Source: Helicoverpa zea (taxonomy: Eukaryota > Arthropoda > Insecta > Lepidoptera > Noctuidae). From it: a DNA stretch of 64,000 nt. Positions 55,501 to 60,968 of the stretch are shown here, piece by piece (positions within the stretch are counted from its first letter, which is position 1; each line of letters begins with the position of its first letter). The notes beneath the pieces are model-generated. The model was not told the origin of the DNA, searched no databases, and saw only the letters and a list, made by a program, of their open reading frames with translations. Both the position numbers and the translations under genes were made by a program. The stretch spans positions 5,394,001-5,458,000 of the forward strand of contig NC_061469.1 of the NCBI RefSeq assembly GCF_022581195.2, in the 5' to 3' direction.

Positions 55501-57607
55501 AGAGTTGTGGACTATTTTAAGAGATAGAGGTATGTATCGTCACAATGTTAATGAACTTTTATATCAGTAATTTTGATGCAACGTTGCTTATTATGTGAAA
55601 AAGTCGTGGTGGCCTAGTGGGCAAAGAACCAACCTCTCGAGTATGAGGGCGCGGGTTCGATCCCAGGTCAGGCAAGTACCAATGCAACTTTTCTAAGTTT
55701 GTATGTACTTTCTAAGTATATCTTAGACACCAATGACTGTGTTTCGGATGGCACGTTAAACTGTAGGTCCCGGCTGTCATTGAACATCCTTGGCAGTCGT
55801 TACGGGTAGTCAGAAGCCAGTAAGTCTGACACCAGTCTAACCAAGGGGTATCGGGTTGCCCGGGTAACTGGGTTGAGGAGGTCAGATAGGCAGTCGCTTC
55901 TTGTAAAGCACTGGTACTCAGCTGAATCCGGTTAGACTGGAAGCCGACCCCAACATAGTTTGGGAAAAAGGCTCGGAGGATGTTGCTTATTATGTGTTTG
56001 GTTTTATTTCAGGCCAATTTGATGATGCCACTACGAGATTCTACACAGCTTGTGTGGTTGAAGCCTTCCATTACCTCCATTCGCGGAATATTATTTACAG
56101 GTAAATAAGCATATTATCTAAAATAGTCATAAACATTGATATATAAATAAATTGTGATGTTGTATACGTTTTCCTCCGAAACGAATCATCATGTACTAAT
56201 CATTGGTTCCACCATGTTAAATAAAAGAATGAAAGCAATGCAATATAACCACGTTTCAATAGGGTGTGACTGGTTACTTTTAAAACCGATATTGAGTATA
56301 TTAATGCATCCATTCAAGCAATATCAACAATCATAAATTAATAATCAGACAATAAAATTAAACCTGCTAATTTACCTTTCCAGGGATCTCAAACCAGAGA
56401 ATTTACTATTAGACTCTAAAGGCTACGTGAAACTAGTTGACTTCGGTTTCTCAAAGAAGCTACAAGCGAGCCGCAAGACTTGGACCTTCTGTGGTACCCC
56501 GGAGTACGTAGCTCCTGAAGTTATCATGAACCGAGGTCATGATATCAGTGCCGACTACTGGTCTTTAGGTAAGACGTTAATGATTTTCGTGTTTATGGAG
56601 ATTAATTTACGGGCATAAAATAGTAATGATCATCCCTGTACAAGCAATGAAATTGCATGCAAAGATTGTATGAGTAATTTCCATGAGGAATTCCTCAACA
56701 GTTTCTATCATTAAGATTGCCTGCTATCAAATGACTGCGGTAACAGTTCTTGCCATACCCTCGATAATTCTTCATAAGTCTTGTTTAACTTTGGAATAAA
56801 ATATTTCGATTCCATTTTGTACTGTAGGCACTGGCATTTAAAACACATTTAGTAATCTTTTTTTTTGTCTTCTAGGTGTCCTCATGTTCGAATTACTAAC
56901 CGGTTCCCCGCCTTTCACGGGCACCGACCCAATGAAGACCTACAACAAGATCCTCAAGGGTATAGACGCTGTGGAGTTCCCTCGCTGCATCACCAGGAAC
57001 GCAGCCAACCTCATCAAGAAACTGTGCAGGGACAACCCTGCTGAACGACTTGGGTACCAGAGAGGTGGTATCACGGAGATACAGAAACACAAGTGAGTAT
57101 AAAAGTATAGATATTAATTAAAGGTTAATAAAAGGCTGTCTTCTCATATTGAGAAAGTTTTTTGACAGATTTCATTTTTTTTAAGTTCTGGCTGCCTTCA
57201 CAGTTTACCTTCATCACCAGTGTAACAACTGAGATGTATTCAGTGCACAATCAATAATTTAAGATATACACAGTTACCTGTTAACTTGAGAACCAGAACA
57301 CTCAAATATGAGATGCACGTGAAATAGCCAGTAAACCATCTCAACTTTGGCCTGAATTCCGAAGCCTTACTAAATAATAAAACCACTGTGGTGGACCTTT
57401 GTAATTTTAGTTCCTTATTAACCTTCCTTTCTTTTTTCTAGATGGTTCGACGGTTTCAACTGGGAGGGCTTGGCCCAACGTTCACTGGAGCCCCCGATCA
57501 CCCCAGTGGTCAAATCCCCGGTCGACACACACAACTTCGACCAATACCCGCCCGATGCCGACGAACCGCCACCAGACGACCTCTCCGGATGGGACAGTAA
57601 CTTCTAA
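12498..57607 (+). CDS. for: foraging: cGMP-dependent protein kinase, whole spliced gene (canonical isoform)
   Basis: This is a serine/threonine kinase activated by cGMP, homologous to Drosophila foraging and mammalian PKG I, and it acts in the cytosol downstream of guanylate cyclases. Eleven coding exons sum to 2169 nt (722 residues), close to the roughly 670-740 residues usual for the zipper isoform. Domain order: coiled coil about 16-70; autoinhibitory segment about 112-121 (ISAEP at 117-121); cGMP-A with phosphate-binding cassette FGELAILYNCKRTAT at 218-232; cGMP-B with cassette FGEKALQG...RTAN at 342-356; kinase with glycine loop GIGGFG 418-423, catalytic Lys441, YRDLKPEN with Asp535, DFG at 553-555, activation-loop Thr568 in TWTFCGTPEY; tail ending GWDSNF. 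All junctions are GT/AG and phases match throughout. The family call is very secure. The symbol follows the insect orthologue name. Confidence 0.96.
12920..14429 (+). other. for intron 1, first part
   Basis: AT-rich intron sequence with no repeat boundary or frame I could support. It ends at the promoter-like patch of the short alternative exon. Confidence 0.7.
14430..14660 (+). promoter_or_regulatory. Putative promoter and 5' UTR of the short alternative first exon
   Basis: This locally GC-rich stretch lies in intron 1. TCAGT at 14454-14458 (ttctcagtac) fits an initiator. A downstream GGTCG sits about 30 nt further on, near where a DPE would be. That would give a 5' UTR of about 205 nt before the ATG at 14661. 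An in-frame TAG lies 15 nt upstream of that ATG (14646-14648), so the coding exon really starts there. The evidence is motif-level only. Confidence 0.35.
14661..14740 (+). CDS. for: for alternative first exon (short N terminus, no zipper)
   Basis: The frame opens at ATG 14661, runs MFAFRKLIVDLKWMEAFRQK and seven more residues, and stops at a consensus donor ca|GTAAGT at 14741. It contributes 26 codons plus 2 nt. Phase 2 is exactly what the exon at 16281 requires (CA|A TCG CGG, giving Q-S-R-E), the same junction used by exon 1. The resulting protein would be 608 residues. It would lack both the dimerising zipper and the ISAEP autoinhibitory segment but keep both cGMP sites and the kinase. The peptide is basic and amphipathic-looking, with Phe, Trp, Leu and Lys/Arg, so membrane or partner binding is conceivable. 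I infer the exon from frame, phase and donor. Chance agreement of all three is possible but unlikely. Confidence 0.6.
14741..16280 (+). other. for intron 1, last part
   Basis: AT-rich intron with no supported feature up to the acceptor at 16280. Confidence 0.75.
16281..16447 (+). CDS. for: for exon 2: start of cGMP-binding domain A
   Basis: Acceptor tttttaatttacag precedes 16281 and donor GTATGT starts at 16448. The exon encodes SRELIKGAILDNDFMKNLEM..., nearly identical to PKG I family sequence, then the first beta strands of cGMP-A (IIKEGDVGS, VYVME). It begins in phase 2 and ends in phase 1 (G|AG with the exon at 36948). This exon would be skipped in an isoform started from the long exon at 30899, because the phases do not match. 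Confidence 0.96.
16925..16957. repeat. 8-bp tandem repeat (TATACTAG)n
   Basis: About four copies of tatactag, within the THAP transposon remnant. Each unit is partly self-complementary. Confidence 0.85.
17054..17251 (-). pseudogene. Remnant THAP zinc-finger exon of a transposon
   Basis: From the ATG at 17251 the frame encodes about 66 residues with clear THAP features: an N-terminal CC pair, TPDKLFVYVPHNKK, IRNKWLKLARRD and YFCEDHF, in which C-x2-H supplies the last zinc ligands. The second Cys of the first pair seems replaced by Gly (CCGVTGGP instead of a C-x2-4-C). A perfect donor gat|GTAAGT at 17053 follows the EDHFD codons, so this was the first exon of a longer gene. The rest is missing here. 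Confidence 0.75.
17534..17735. promoter_or_regulatory. Cluster of five CTCF-like core motifs
   Basis: Motifs around AGATGGC occur at 17534-17542 and 17572-17580 (reverse) and at 17638-17648, 17675-17685 and 17725-17735 (forward). The first two sit in a degenerate direct repeat of about 40 bp (ccatctagtatgcaatagta, ccatctagcgatgaatagca). The cluster lies 35 bp from the right end of the THAP transposon. Confidence 0.3.
17736..19371 (+). other. for intron 2, plain segment
   Basis: No supported feature between the CTCF-like cluster and the palindrome. Confidence 0.6.
19372..19426. repeat. 55-bp near-perfect palindrome
   Basis: Arms cactccacattgagttaccag (19372-19392) and ctggtaacccaatgtggagtg (19406-19426) pair with one mismatch. 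The loop acacaagttgtga itself pairs (cacaa with ttgtg), leaving a single central base. It could form a cruciform, or a stem in RNA. No gene is nearby. Confidence 0.85.
20355..20535. repeat. Degenerate interspersed repeat (tccggccaagt... family)
   Basis: It contains tccggccaagtccgagtagg and agggtccgtac, then gcagacggacagcaaagtct and aaggtcccg. These two halves recall a very common lepidopteran repeat. The copy is partial. Confidence 0.5.
20960..21184. mobile_element. 225-bp MITE with extended imperfect inverted repeats
   Basis: The left end gaacccgcacac...agtcggccgat is matched in reverse by atcggccgact...gtgtgcgggtcc at the right end. The arms are about 35 bp with mismatches. A truncated copy of the same family lies at 60969-61097. 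Confidence 0.75.
21424..21636 (-). mobile_element. Degraded Helitron-like repeat
   Basis: The end is intact as CTAG (21424-21427) with the expected T. The body includes cacccgtgtcccaacggaac and agttttagcgtgaaagg. The start side is degraded near 21636. Confidence 0.55.
22415..22690 (+). CDS. 91-codon open frame, unknown
   Basis: Starts ATG 22415 in moderately GC-rich sequence and ends TAA at 22688. It includes PWEAEIDIRDLAYFLLDIMG and a DHPCVICCTML cysteine cluster. It lies on the for strand in the 20-kb intron. A weak donor-like gaaa|GTAAAG inside it would be in phase 1, compatible with the exon at 36948, so a further alternative first exon is imaginable, but nothing else supports it. Confidence 0.2.
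   Translation: MYKKFLTTLYGQCVIGSRPWEAEIDIRDLAYFLLDIMGDVERPPATSHVLSESKDHPCVICCTMLIDFGDRGIVGCIVASVALDSTSTAVS
23129..23713 (+). pseudogene. Nearly open 195-codon frame, unrecognised, two stops
   Basis: A single frame runs 585 nt with only two internal stops (TAG 23315, TGA 23465). At this AT content some 15 would be expected. The middle is protein-like (WSPYNFLHCMTDKLEFFMF, YLDVNTLRAYLAYAIKI) and the C-terminal third is strongly hydrophobic with a possible two or three membrane segments. I cannot name a family. Either a decayed gene or a lucky frame. Confidence 0.3.
23714..27479 (+). other. for intron 2, middle segment
   Basis: Several short frames on both strands (for example 24541-24795 minus, 25505-25814 plus, 25892-26161 minus) but none with a recognisable product or splice context. 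Otherwise plain AT-rich DNA. Confidence 0.5.
27480..27760 (+). promoter_or_regulatory. GC-rich promoter-like patch inside the 20-kb intron
   Basis: About 27520-27680 is much richer in GC and CpG than its surroundings. It contains gcgcc, gcgcagg, a reverse CCAAT-type gattggtcg and tcgcgatcg. It lies 3.2 kb upstream of the long alternative first exon at 30899, so it may be that transcript's promoter, with a 5' UTR exon spliced downstream (a candidate donor atg|GTAAAT lies near 27749). Only composition and position support this. Confidence 0.4.
27761..30868 (+). other. Segment between promoter-like patch and long first exon
   Basis: AT-rich. A usable acceptor-like ttttgctgcag ends near 30650, which could receive a 5' UTR exon from the 27.5-kb patch. 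No coding frame. Confidence 0.5.
30899..32513 (+). CDS. for: for long alternative first coding exon (disordered N terminus)
   Basis: The frame runs 538 codons plus 1 nt from ATG 30899 to donor cag|GTAAAT at 32514. An in-frame TAA at 30869 shows the frame starts in this exon; a second ATG at 30932 (MEDPW) is an alternative start. Phase 1 fits the exon at 36948 (G|AG) but not exon 2, so the product would be 1064 residues with a shortened cGMP-A domain. The encoded region is low in hydrophobics and rich in Ser, Asn, Lys and Asp, hence probably disordered. It has a class II SH3-type motif PPVPPQRK (nt 31384-31407) and a basic RKRRTG site near the end that could be phosphorylated by PKG. I recognise no domain. 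It lies on the same strand as for and in the right phase, so an isoform-specific N terminus is the best reading; an unrelated nested gene is the alternative. Confidence 0.72.
32514..36947 (+). other. Intron between long first exon and exon 3
   Basis: AT-rich intron. The only candidate inside is the weak antisense frame at 33939-34196. A second 101-codon frame at 35867-36172 has no context. Confidence 0.6.
33939..34196 (-). other. Possible membrane-protein exon on the minus strand
   Basis: 86 codons in phase 0/0 lie between an acceptor-like ggggtcag and a donor aac|GTAAGA. The peptide has two strongly hydrophobic stretches (VILFMAIHVFARIVSVFL, FSVVVVSIFAIFGFTSF). The acceptor lacks a pyrimidine tract. 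No family recognised. Confidence 0.15.
36948..37167 (+). CDS. for: for exon 3: cGMP-binding domain A core
   Basis: Acceptor ttctccaacag ends at 36947 and donor GTAAGG starts at 37168. It encodes EGRVEVSRENKYLSTMAPGK, then the cGMP-A phosphate-binding cassette FGELAILYNCKRTATIKA and the linker RQCFQTIMMRTGLIRQAEYT. The Glu after FG and the Arg of the cassette are present, so the cGMP-A site is intact. The exon starts in phase 1 and ends in phase 2. It can accept either exon 2 or the long alternative first exon. GC content is much higher than in the flanking intron. Confidence 0.97.
37529..37561. repeat. (TTTA)n microsatellite at LINE 3' end
   Basis: About eight uninterrupted tttat/ttta units. 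It is the tail of the antisense LINE rather than an independent microsatellite. Confidence 0.9.
37774..40656 (-). CDS. LINE ORF2: AP endonuclease and reverse transcriptase
   Basis: 960 residues. The N terminus is an APE-type endonuclease: YQNIRGIRTK near the start, TETW at 34-37, GDLN at 147-150, LDIILTN about 200-206 and a final HP near 226 in place of the usual SDH. The reverse transcriptase follows: KGAGPDMIPP about 460, NYRPISIL about 519, catalytic YTDFSSAFDKV about 587, GVPQGSHLGP 645-654, and YADD at about 676-679. No RNase H domain is evident after the thumb. The start codon lies 49 nt downstream of the ORF1 stop. All catalytic motifs are present with no stop or frameshift, so the enzyme may be functional. 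Confidence 0.92.
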   Translation of the reverse strand: MLDIYYQNIRGIRTKTNDIYNNISLFNYPIIAFTETWLNDNICNREIFDSRYIVYRRDRCLSRGSKKDGGGVLVAVSRNIPSARVESWESDCEDIWVTLQIKCGNLVKRIALCVVYLPPPVRLESLSKFLDNTSNVMNHVSDIIIMGDLNLSFIKWTKESFNYLIPSNYNSTIGYSFIDFITENDLKQVNAISNVDGNFLDIILTNIPDSTVVMPSSLVTKVDLKHPPLLLNLTSHVSQSYLESNPRCDFNFFKADYKKIITKLKSINWNIAFLESVTVNDMLSTFYQLLRDIIAQYVPKRRARLSEFPPWFDTALRKLLSEKNSKRLKYMKYKNPRDKLEYEILRNRCQKQLKACYNKYITRVEDNIVKNPKLLWNYVNSKRKGDLSLPGIMHSDELTEDNGLGIANLFASHFSSVYSCSCSNPTLHCVINSSSSSSFGRIRFTEREVLNKIKRLDTLKGAGPDMIPPLFVKRCGQYLALPLCLILNRSFEDGVFPDEWKKARIVPVFKKGDQNNVKNYRPISILSCFSKLCESLLCPIITKYMNSIITTAQHGFITGRSVQTNLVSFVSDLSVAVDNGKQIDAIYTDFSSAFDKVSHPLLLSKLESLGIHGSLLNWFQSYLFQRPQTVSVKGYDSEIYFARSGVPQGSHLGPTLFTVFINDITNQIKHSKLSLYADDLKIYREVNSTSDVDLIQKDLDRIRDWCQKNSMTLNASKCYHIKYTKRRAPIHSNYNIDGTILQEVNEIRDLGVIIDSKLTFSSHINAAAKKGARMLGFIKRNTKEFRLIRTKKILYYSLVQSHLEFASEVWSPIYAVQSQRIESIQRAFTRHLAYISSGISHRVPYYQRLNFFKMNTLHNRRKIHDIQFLHKLINGKTDCSELVHHIKLAVPTRIPRYPITKPFHIPFYRTNVGKRSPMARICSEYNSLCGSSDNFDIFHDPYNKFKRNVNASYKLNFAQN
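40706..41788 (-). CDS. LINE ORF1: PHD-type zinc finger nucleic-acid-binding protein
   Basis: 360 residues. The N terminus has paired cysteines CAGC, CGIC, YDLEC and WKCPEC, a PHD-like finger in which the usual His position appears as Asp (KYDLEC). The middle (about 120-205) is a predicted coiled coil with Leu/Glu heptads. Then comes a conserved region with NVEIVGVPE, DVLHVTRVAK and PRSIVVKLRSPRKRD, resembling the RRM/CTD of LINE ORF1 proteins. It probably packages the element's RNA. The long plus-strand frame at 40821-41468 is its antisense shadow. Confidence 0.85.
   Translation of the reverse strand: MTPTINTCAGCNKSIKMKELLKCGICTRKYDLECANVTLRKFNLMDPTIKNTWKCPECHCKQPKTNNTNTPIRPTLNTVGSSSENCNVTFRGKPSYTTPESAETAGDYITENKLRYILKQEITMTIKSTVESVMSEHLRAINEQMVGFQEAMSFFNHLYEDLKTKIEEKTTTVVELQKENAELKSFVRDLNNRLCSVEQNMRESNVEIVGVPEFRNENLINTVVQLAKTVDSPINDEDVLHVTRVAKINKQSDKPRSIVVKLRSPRKRDVLLAAVSNFNRKNAKEKLSSQHLGLGGPKVPVFVAEHLTPANKSLHAATRKKTKEQGYKFIWVRNGRIFVRKDEVSQAILIRSTDSLNLIV
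45130..45300 (+). mobile_element. Degraded Helitron-like repeat
   Basis: It begins near acctactaatattgtaaatg and ends ggcggaagccag, one base from the canonical CTAG. There is no coding capacity. Confidence 0.6.
45378..45666 (-). other. Possible exon on the minus strand, hydrophobic
   Basis: From ATG 45666 the frame runs to a donor-like cttg|GTGAGA at 45377. It encodes two or three hydrophobic segments (LTVYGLVFDCLGSAIFGYQV). It does not share phase with 33939-34196, so the two do not join directly. It might be a chemoreceptor-like remnant; evidence is weak. Confidence 0.15.
45950..46475. repeat. Relic interspersed repeat
   Basis: It starts around cgaatcgagaaccccccctt and ends with aacatacatacatgcaggtc, gagaacctcccttttttg and tagtcggttaaaaa, endings I associate with abundant lepidopteran elements. 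No coding capacity is visible. The family is not assigned. Confidence 0.45.
46984..47033. repeat. Short tandem duplication
   Basis: Two copies of a 17-bp unit, cctacctatctatgata, followed by a partial inverted copy (ataggta). Confidence 0.75.
47907..48048 (+). CDS. for: for exon 4: inter-domain helix and start of cGMP-B
   Basis: A strong polypyrimidine acceptor (ttctttttttttcag) precedes the exon and donor GTAATC begins at 48049. It encodes SVPIFKDLSEDTLIKISDVL, then EETHYQNGDYIIRQGARGDT and FFIISKGQ. It enters in phase 2 and leaves in phase 0. The sequence closely follows vertebrate and insect PKG I, including the YIIRQGARGDTFFI strand signature. Confidence 0.97.
48049..50819 (+). other. 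Intron 4, first part
   Basis: No supported feature; short antisense frames at 48384, 48773, 48977 and 49850 look like chance. Confidence 0.6.
50820..51176. repeat. Long hairpin: two 150-bp inverted arms
   Basis: The arm at 50820-50969 is nearly perfectly complementary to 51027-51176, with a 57-bp spacer. I saw only about two or three mismatches, near the inner end (gatgttacttgg against gttgcttgg). There is no gene-like frame. It could be a fold-back transposable element or, if transcribed as part of the for intron, a long hairpin RNA precursor. Confidence 0.9.
51405..51672. repeat. Two imperfect direct repeats next to the hairpin
   Basis: Units at 51405-51503 and 51571-51672 share tgactcacacttggcc, ttttcagattttt, an aatttca box and gcgaccatt/acgaccatt. 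A gtgagtcagtcagtgag tract follows at about 51690. This type of sequence recurs in lepidopteran repeats as I remember them. It may belong to the same element as the hairpin at 50820. Confidence 0.6.
51700..53331 (+). other. Intron 4, last part
   Basis: Includes the tail of the repeat after 51672 (gtgagtcagtcagtgag and a GC-rich patch around 51895-51945), then plain intron to the acceptor at 53331. Confidence 0.55.
53332..53426 (+). CDS. for: for exon 5: cGMP-binding domain B, part
   Basis: Acceptor tttcttttcag and donor GTAAGC flank the exon. It encodes VKVTQKPPNSNDEKFIRTLT, then KGDFFGEKALQ and 2 nt of a glycine codon. FGEKALQ is the first half of the cGMP-B phosphate-binding cassette. It enters in phase 0 and leaves in phase 2. 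Confidence 0.96.
53653..53799 (+). CDS. for: for exon 6: end of cGMP-B
   Basis: Acceptor ttttgacatttcag and donor GTGAGT at 53800 flank the exon. It encodes DDLRTANIICDSPEGTTCLV, then IDRETFNQLISALDEIRTKY and KDEGDSRQ. RTAN completes the cGMP-B cassette. A DSPEG insertion before TTCLVIDR makes this loop slightly longer than in mammalian PKG I as I remember it. It enters and leaves in phase 2. The intron before it is only 226 bp. Confidence 0.96.
53800..55209 (+). other. Intron 6
   Basis: 1.4 kb of AT-rich intron. Frames at 54062 and 54805 have no context. No repeat recognised. Confidence 0.7.
55210..55529 (+). CDS. for: for exon 7: kinase N-lobe
   Basis: Acceptor ctacttttccag and donor GTATGT at 55530 flank the exon. 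It encodes LNEEFANLRLSDLRIIATLG, the glycine-rich loop GIGGFGRVELVQ, the ATP-anchoring lysine in SFALKQMKK (Lys441), helix C with SEKEIMSEM, and the hinge YMLMETCLGGELWTILRDR. These are the diagnostic AGC/PKG N-lobe elements, all with expected residues. It enters in phase 2 and leaves in phase 1. Confidence 0.97.
55583..55996 (+). mobile_element. tRNA-derived SINE with 15-bp target duplication
   Basis: The body at 55598-55981 is flanked by identical copies of gttgcttattatgtg at 55583-55597 and 55982-55996. The head has a Pol III box A (tggcctagtggg) and box B (ggttcgatccc), followed by a long conserved body. It sits in the intron between exons 7 and 8, in the sense direction. The right end of the SINE is 31 nt from the acceptor of exon 8. 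A related copy lies reversed at 61107-61717. Confidence 0.88.
56013..56100 (+). CDS. for: for exon 8: kinase helix E and start of catalytic loop
   Basis: Acceptor ggttttatttcag ends at 56012 and the donor GTAAAT is at 56101. It encodes GQFDDATTRFYTACVVEAFH, then YLHSRNIIY and the first two bases of the Arg codon of YRDLK. It enters in phase 1 and leaves in phase 2. A SINE lies immediately upstream, ending about 31 nt before the exon. Confidence 0.96.
56384..56568 (+). CDS. for: for exon 9: catalytic loop, DFG and activation loop
   Basis: Acceptor tttacctttccag and donor GTAAGA flank the exon. It encodes DLKPENLLLDSKGYVKLVDF, then GFSKKLQASRKTWTFCGTPE and YVAPEVIMNRGHDISADYWS. It holds the catalytic Asp, the DFG motif, the activation-loop Thr in TWTF, and the APE motif, all intact. 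It enters in phase 2 and leaves in phase 1. Confidence 0.97.
56876..57092 (+). CDS. for: for exon 10: kinase C-lobe
   Basis: Acceptor tttgtcttctag and donor GTGAGT flank the exon. It encodes VLMFELLTGSPPFTGTDPMK, TYNKILKGIDAVEFPRCITR and NAANLIKKLCRDNPAERLGY. The C-lobe Arg in CRDNPAERLG is conserved. It enters in phase 1 and leaves in phase 2. Confidence 0.97.
57442..57607 (+). CDS. for: for exon 11: AGC C-terminal tail and stop
   Basis: Acceptor tttcttttttctag ends at 57441. It encodes WFDGFNWEGLAQRSLEPPIT, a tail with FDQYPPDADEPPPDDLSG, and ends WDSNF with stop TAA at 57605-57607. The acidic, proline-rich ending matches the PKG tail; the family more often ends WDIDF, so DSNF is a small difference. 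It enters in phase 2. Confidence 0.96.
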
Positions 57608-59130
57608 AATATAAGAATAAATTTATAAGAGAAAATGTCTACTATCAATCGTAAATATCAGATTTGTAAAATAATCTGTATGGTTTTTATCACTAATATG
57701 TTAATACTGAAACGTCCTAACGCCATTTTTCTTGCTAGCATTGTTACCTAATTATTTTGAAGCAAAATTTTGTATCACAATAATAATGTCGTCTTTTGTT
57801 TTTATCGAATTAAACTATGGAAATTAAGGAAGAATTCAAAATTCAGTATCAATGGCGTTTTAGTTTACCATCACATTTAAAAAGTTTATACATTAAACGT
57901 CCTAACCTACATACGTTAAATTCATCTAAGAACGTAACCGTAAAATGACTTAATAAAATAATAGAATAGATAGACGATAATATGGCGTACCTAAAGTCAG
58001 GTAAAATATTTTCTCAAACCGCAGTTGAAAGTTAAAAATGCCATTAATTAGTTATTAACTCTTGCCGGTTGATTGTCAACTGATAGTGATAACAGAGTTC
58101 ATTATTATGAAACTTCTAAAACAAGTTTTATAAAAACGCTCTGAATAGCACTATGCATTGTAAATAGAATAAATTATATCTAATCTTTATTAAAGTCTCA
58201 ACTATTATATGAATAATAATTATTTTCACTTTTTAGTAAATCGTTGCTTAATACTTTCATTTCAATTGTGCAATATCAGTTCGGTTCTGTCACTTTTTTG
58301 TACTTATTTTTAACTGTTTGAATGTCGATGAACAAAGAATATTCTGCCTCTTTGGTTAGATATAGAAACTTATTTCTGCCCTCAAGCGTACGTACGTGAA
58401 AGGGAAGACAATTGAAAAGAAAAAGAATTTATAAATATTTAATTAAATATTATTAATTCTAATTCATATTGTAACCCTTTGTCAAGGATGAATCAATGTA
58501 TTGTTGACTACGTAGTGCCAATCTATCATGTATTTGTATTTATGTATTTCTAACAGTTCGCCAAAATATATCTATGTAGATTTCGTAAAGGTGACTGCAA
58601 TGCCAAAATATTGTGTTACCAGAATTACTCGTAATATCAACGATAATTTGCTGTCTCTTGATCATTTACAAAATATATTTTTCTTATAAAATTAACGGTA
58701 GCATAGATATTCTAAATTCTTCCCTATTCGTGATATTTCTCATATACATTTTGTTAATTGGTTAACTTGTATTTGTCTTATAAAATACTTCATACGTCAA
58801 CTATTTCTTCAAACTTTAGTTGTGATGTTCTGGATAATATCAATAATTATTATATCAACATCTTAAGAATGCTTTATGGGTTTCGGTATTTTTGGTATTG
58901 TATTTGAGAATGGAATGTATCGTTAACAATGTAATTTTATGTGAATTTTAGCAAAATGTGTAGAACATTTGAACAATTGAAAACTTACCTATACCTACAT
59001 AATTTTTTGATTCTCTGAATAGTTACCTAATTAAGTGACATTTATATGTAAACCGAAATATATTATTATGTAAATGTTAATTATGAATTGTATTTATTAA
59101 GTGTAATTGTAAAAATAAATGTATTCAACA
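57608..59130 (+). other. Probable 3' UTR of for
   Basis: AT-rich sequence without long frames follows the stop codon. Candidate poly(A) signals AATAAA occur at about 57617, 58168 and 59114. The last, in gtaaaaataaatgt, is followed within 30 nt by a change in character and is my guess for the distal site. Alternative polyadenylation is therefore possible. Confidence 0.5.
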
Positions 59131-60654
59131 GTCCACTAATAGTTACTTTACTGTTTAGTTTGTCATGTACTAAACCACGGCTTGTTTGGTAGCTATCTCT
59201 AAACATGACATAATTTAAGACTTATCATTAAATTCATTTATAATAGTCAATTTATATTTAAGTTTTCCATATATAGACGAGTAAACGTCACTGTAAATAT
59301 TCTTGTAGTGAATTTAAACGTAATAATTATTCATCTGTGTAAGAATGAATAACATTTTTGGGTGATGCAATTGAAGCTATGTAATTAAATTTTAAAATAT
59401 TTTTTTAAAAATTGTTACGATAAGAATGCTTATTTTTGTAATCCATAGGATTTAAACAATTAATTAAATAGATATTTTATTGATTTTTGAAACTGTAAAA
59501 ATACATTATTTCTACTGAATAACTGTTTTACTAAATATCCTCACCTCACAATGTTACATAAGATACACATTTTAATAGATACTTGCAACTTGAAATACGA
59601 AGCTTGAAACACGTATCAAGTGTCAGAAAGATACTAAAATAACTTAATTAAAACAAGAGAACGAGAAAAAAGAGGAAACAATGACTTCGGAGAAAATGAA
59701 AATACAAGTACCTACAATTTCATTCTTATGAACAAACAAAATATGTACAGTTAGTACAAAATTTTCATTTCTATTCACATACCCAAATGCTTGTCCTGGC
59801 ATTTGATATCGGTGAATCTCTGATGAATTGGATCAGATACGAACTGGCCGAATTTTACCTTTAAATTGCAAGAAATAATTTTATACTACAAATAGAATTG
59901 GAGGCTGCATTTGGCATTTCCAAGTTGGCTCCTGCATTTCTGTTTGAGTGTGGTGCAAGAAAAATAGTGCCAGCTTGGTTGAAAACCAAAGCGGAGCGGA
60001 GAAGTATTAAGAAACCAATAGAATTCCTTCTCTCAGGGATACTATTAACGGGCGAAGAAGAAAATGTTCAAACTGTGAAATCCTATTGGTTATTTAAATT
60101 CTTCTCCGATCCACTCGGAGGTTCTTGGTGTTGATGTACATCATAATTGTTTTAAGCTTCGTGAGGTGAATATGGAGCCATCTTCGGTCAAGTACAACTA
60201 TTCTATTCGTTGTTGTGATTCTGTTTTTAAACAGTGCCACTGTTTCAAGTATACTTGCATTTCTCTCTCGTACTTGAATCAACTTCATATAATATTAATG
60301 GTCCAAGGGCCTCGTAGTTAAACATCACTGTACCACATAGGATGTAAACAGAACGTACGGGAAGTGATACAAAACTTTGTGCGAGTGTTTATACCCCATG
60401 GTTATAACTACCCTTATAACCAGGGTAAAATGGATTGAGTTATCATCAACAATAGTTTTATTCTGTTACTCAGTAGTAAAATAATGTTTCCACATTTGCA
60501 ACTAAAGACCAACTCGCGATTTAAGCTACAATTTATGAAATAGAGTCCTAAAGATAATCTAACTGTATCTTGAGTAGTTTTGAACAAAAGAAGAAAGATA
60601 TGACCGATACAGACCAACCCAGACCCAACCAGATTCTATTTTCAAAAACCTCTC
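59131..60654. other. Intergenic DNA downstream of for
   Basis: AT-rich. The only item is the unexplained 78-codon frame at 59898. No start of a next gene is visible. Confidence 0.5.
59898..60134 (+). other. 78-codon open frame in intergenic DNA, unknown
   Basis: The frame begins at a TTG and encodes AAFGISKLAPAFLFECGARK and more. It has no ATG start and no recognised domain. The reverse strand is open over part of the same region too. It could be a fragment of an unrecognised repeat. Confidence 0.12.
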
Positions 60655-60800
60655 TTCGCCATTAAATTACGGCAAACGCCAATTGCATCCCGATCCGGAA
60701 TTCCGCAGCGAGGGTCCGCTATCTGTAACTTGTCCTTCGCATCCTGTCCGTAACTGCGGCGCAGTAAAGTTGCGGCCGGCACACTTCTGCGGACATAGGG
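60655..60800. other. Isolated GC-rich patch
   Basis: About 145 bp rich in CpG (ccggaattccgcagcgag, aactgcggcgcagtaaag, gcggccggcac) in AT-rich surroundings. It might be a fragment of a repeat or a promoter for a gene outside the window. No frame or motif identifies it. Confidence 0.3.
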
Positions 60801-60968
60801 GCTTCATAAATAGTAGCCATTCCCAACAAATTTAATTAGGATCGAAGAGTTTTGCAGAGGCACTGTGTTACCTGTTACGAGGAGTCCTTTGTGCATTTTG
60901 TATTCATGGTTGTCTGATCTTAAGGATACCCACAGACCAATACTTTGACAGTATATGTATTGTTTAAG

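Noticed and set aside
55603..55680. A tRNA gene (box A and box B present)
   Set aside because: The head continues into a long SINE body with target duplications; no acceptor stem pairs at the expected place.
60403..60423. Short inverted repeat tggttata...ttataacca
   Set aside because: Too short and AT-rich to stand out from chance.
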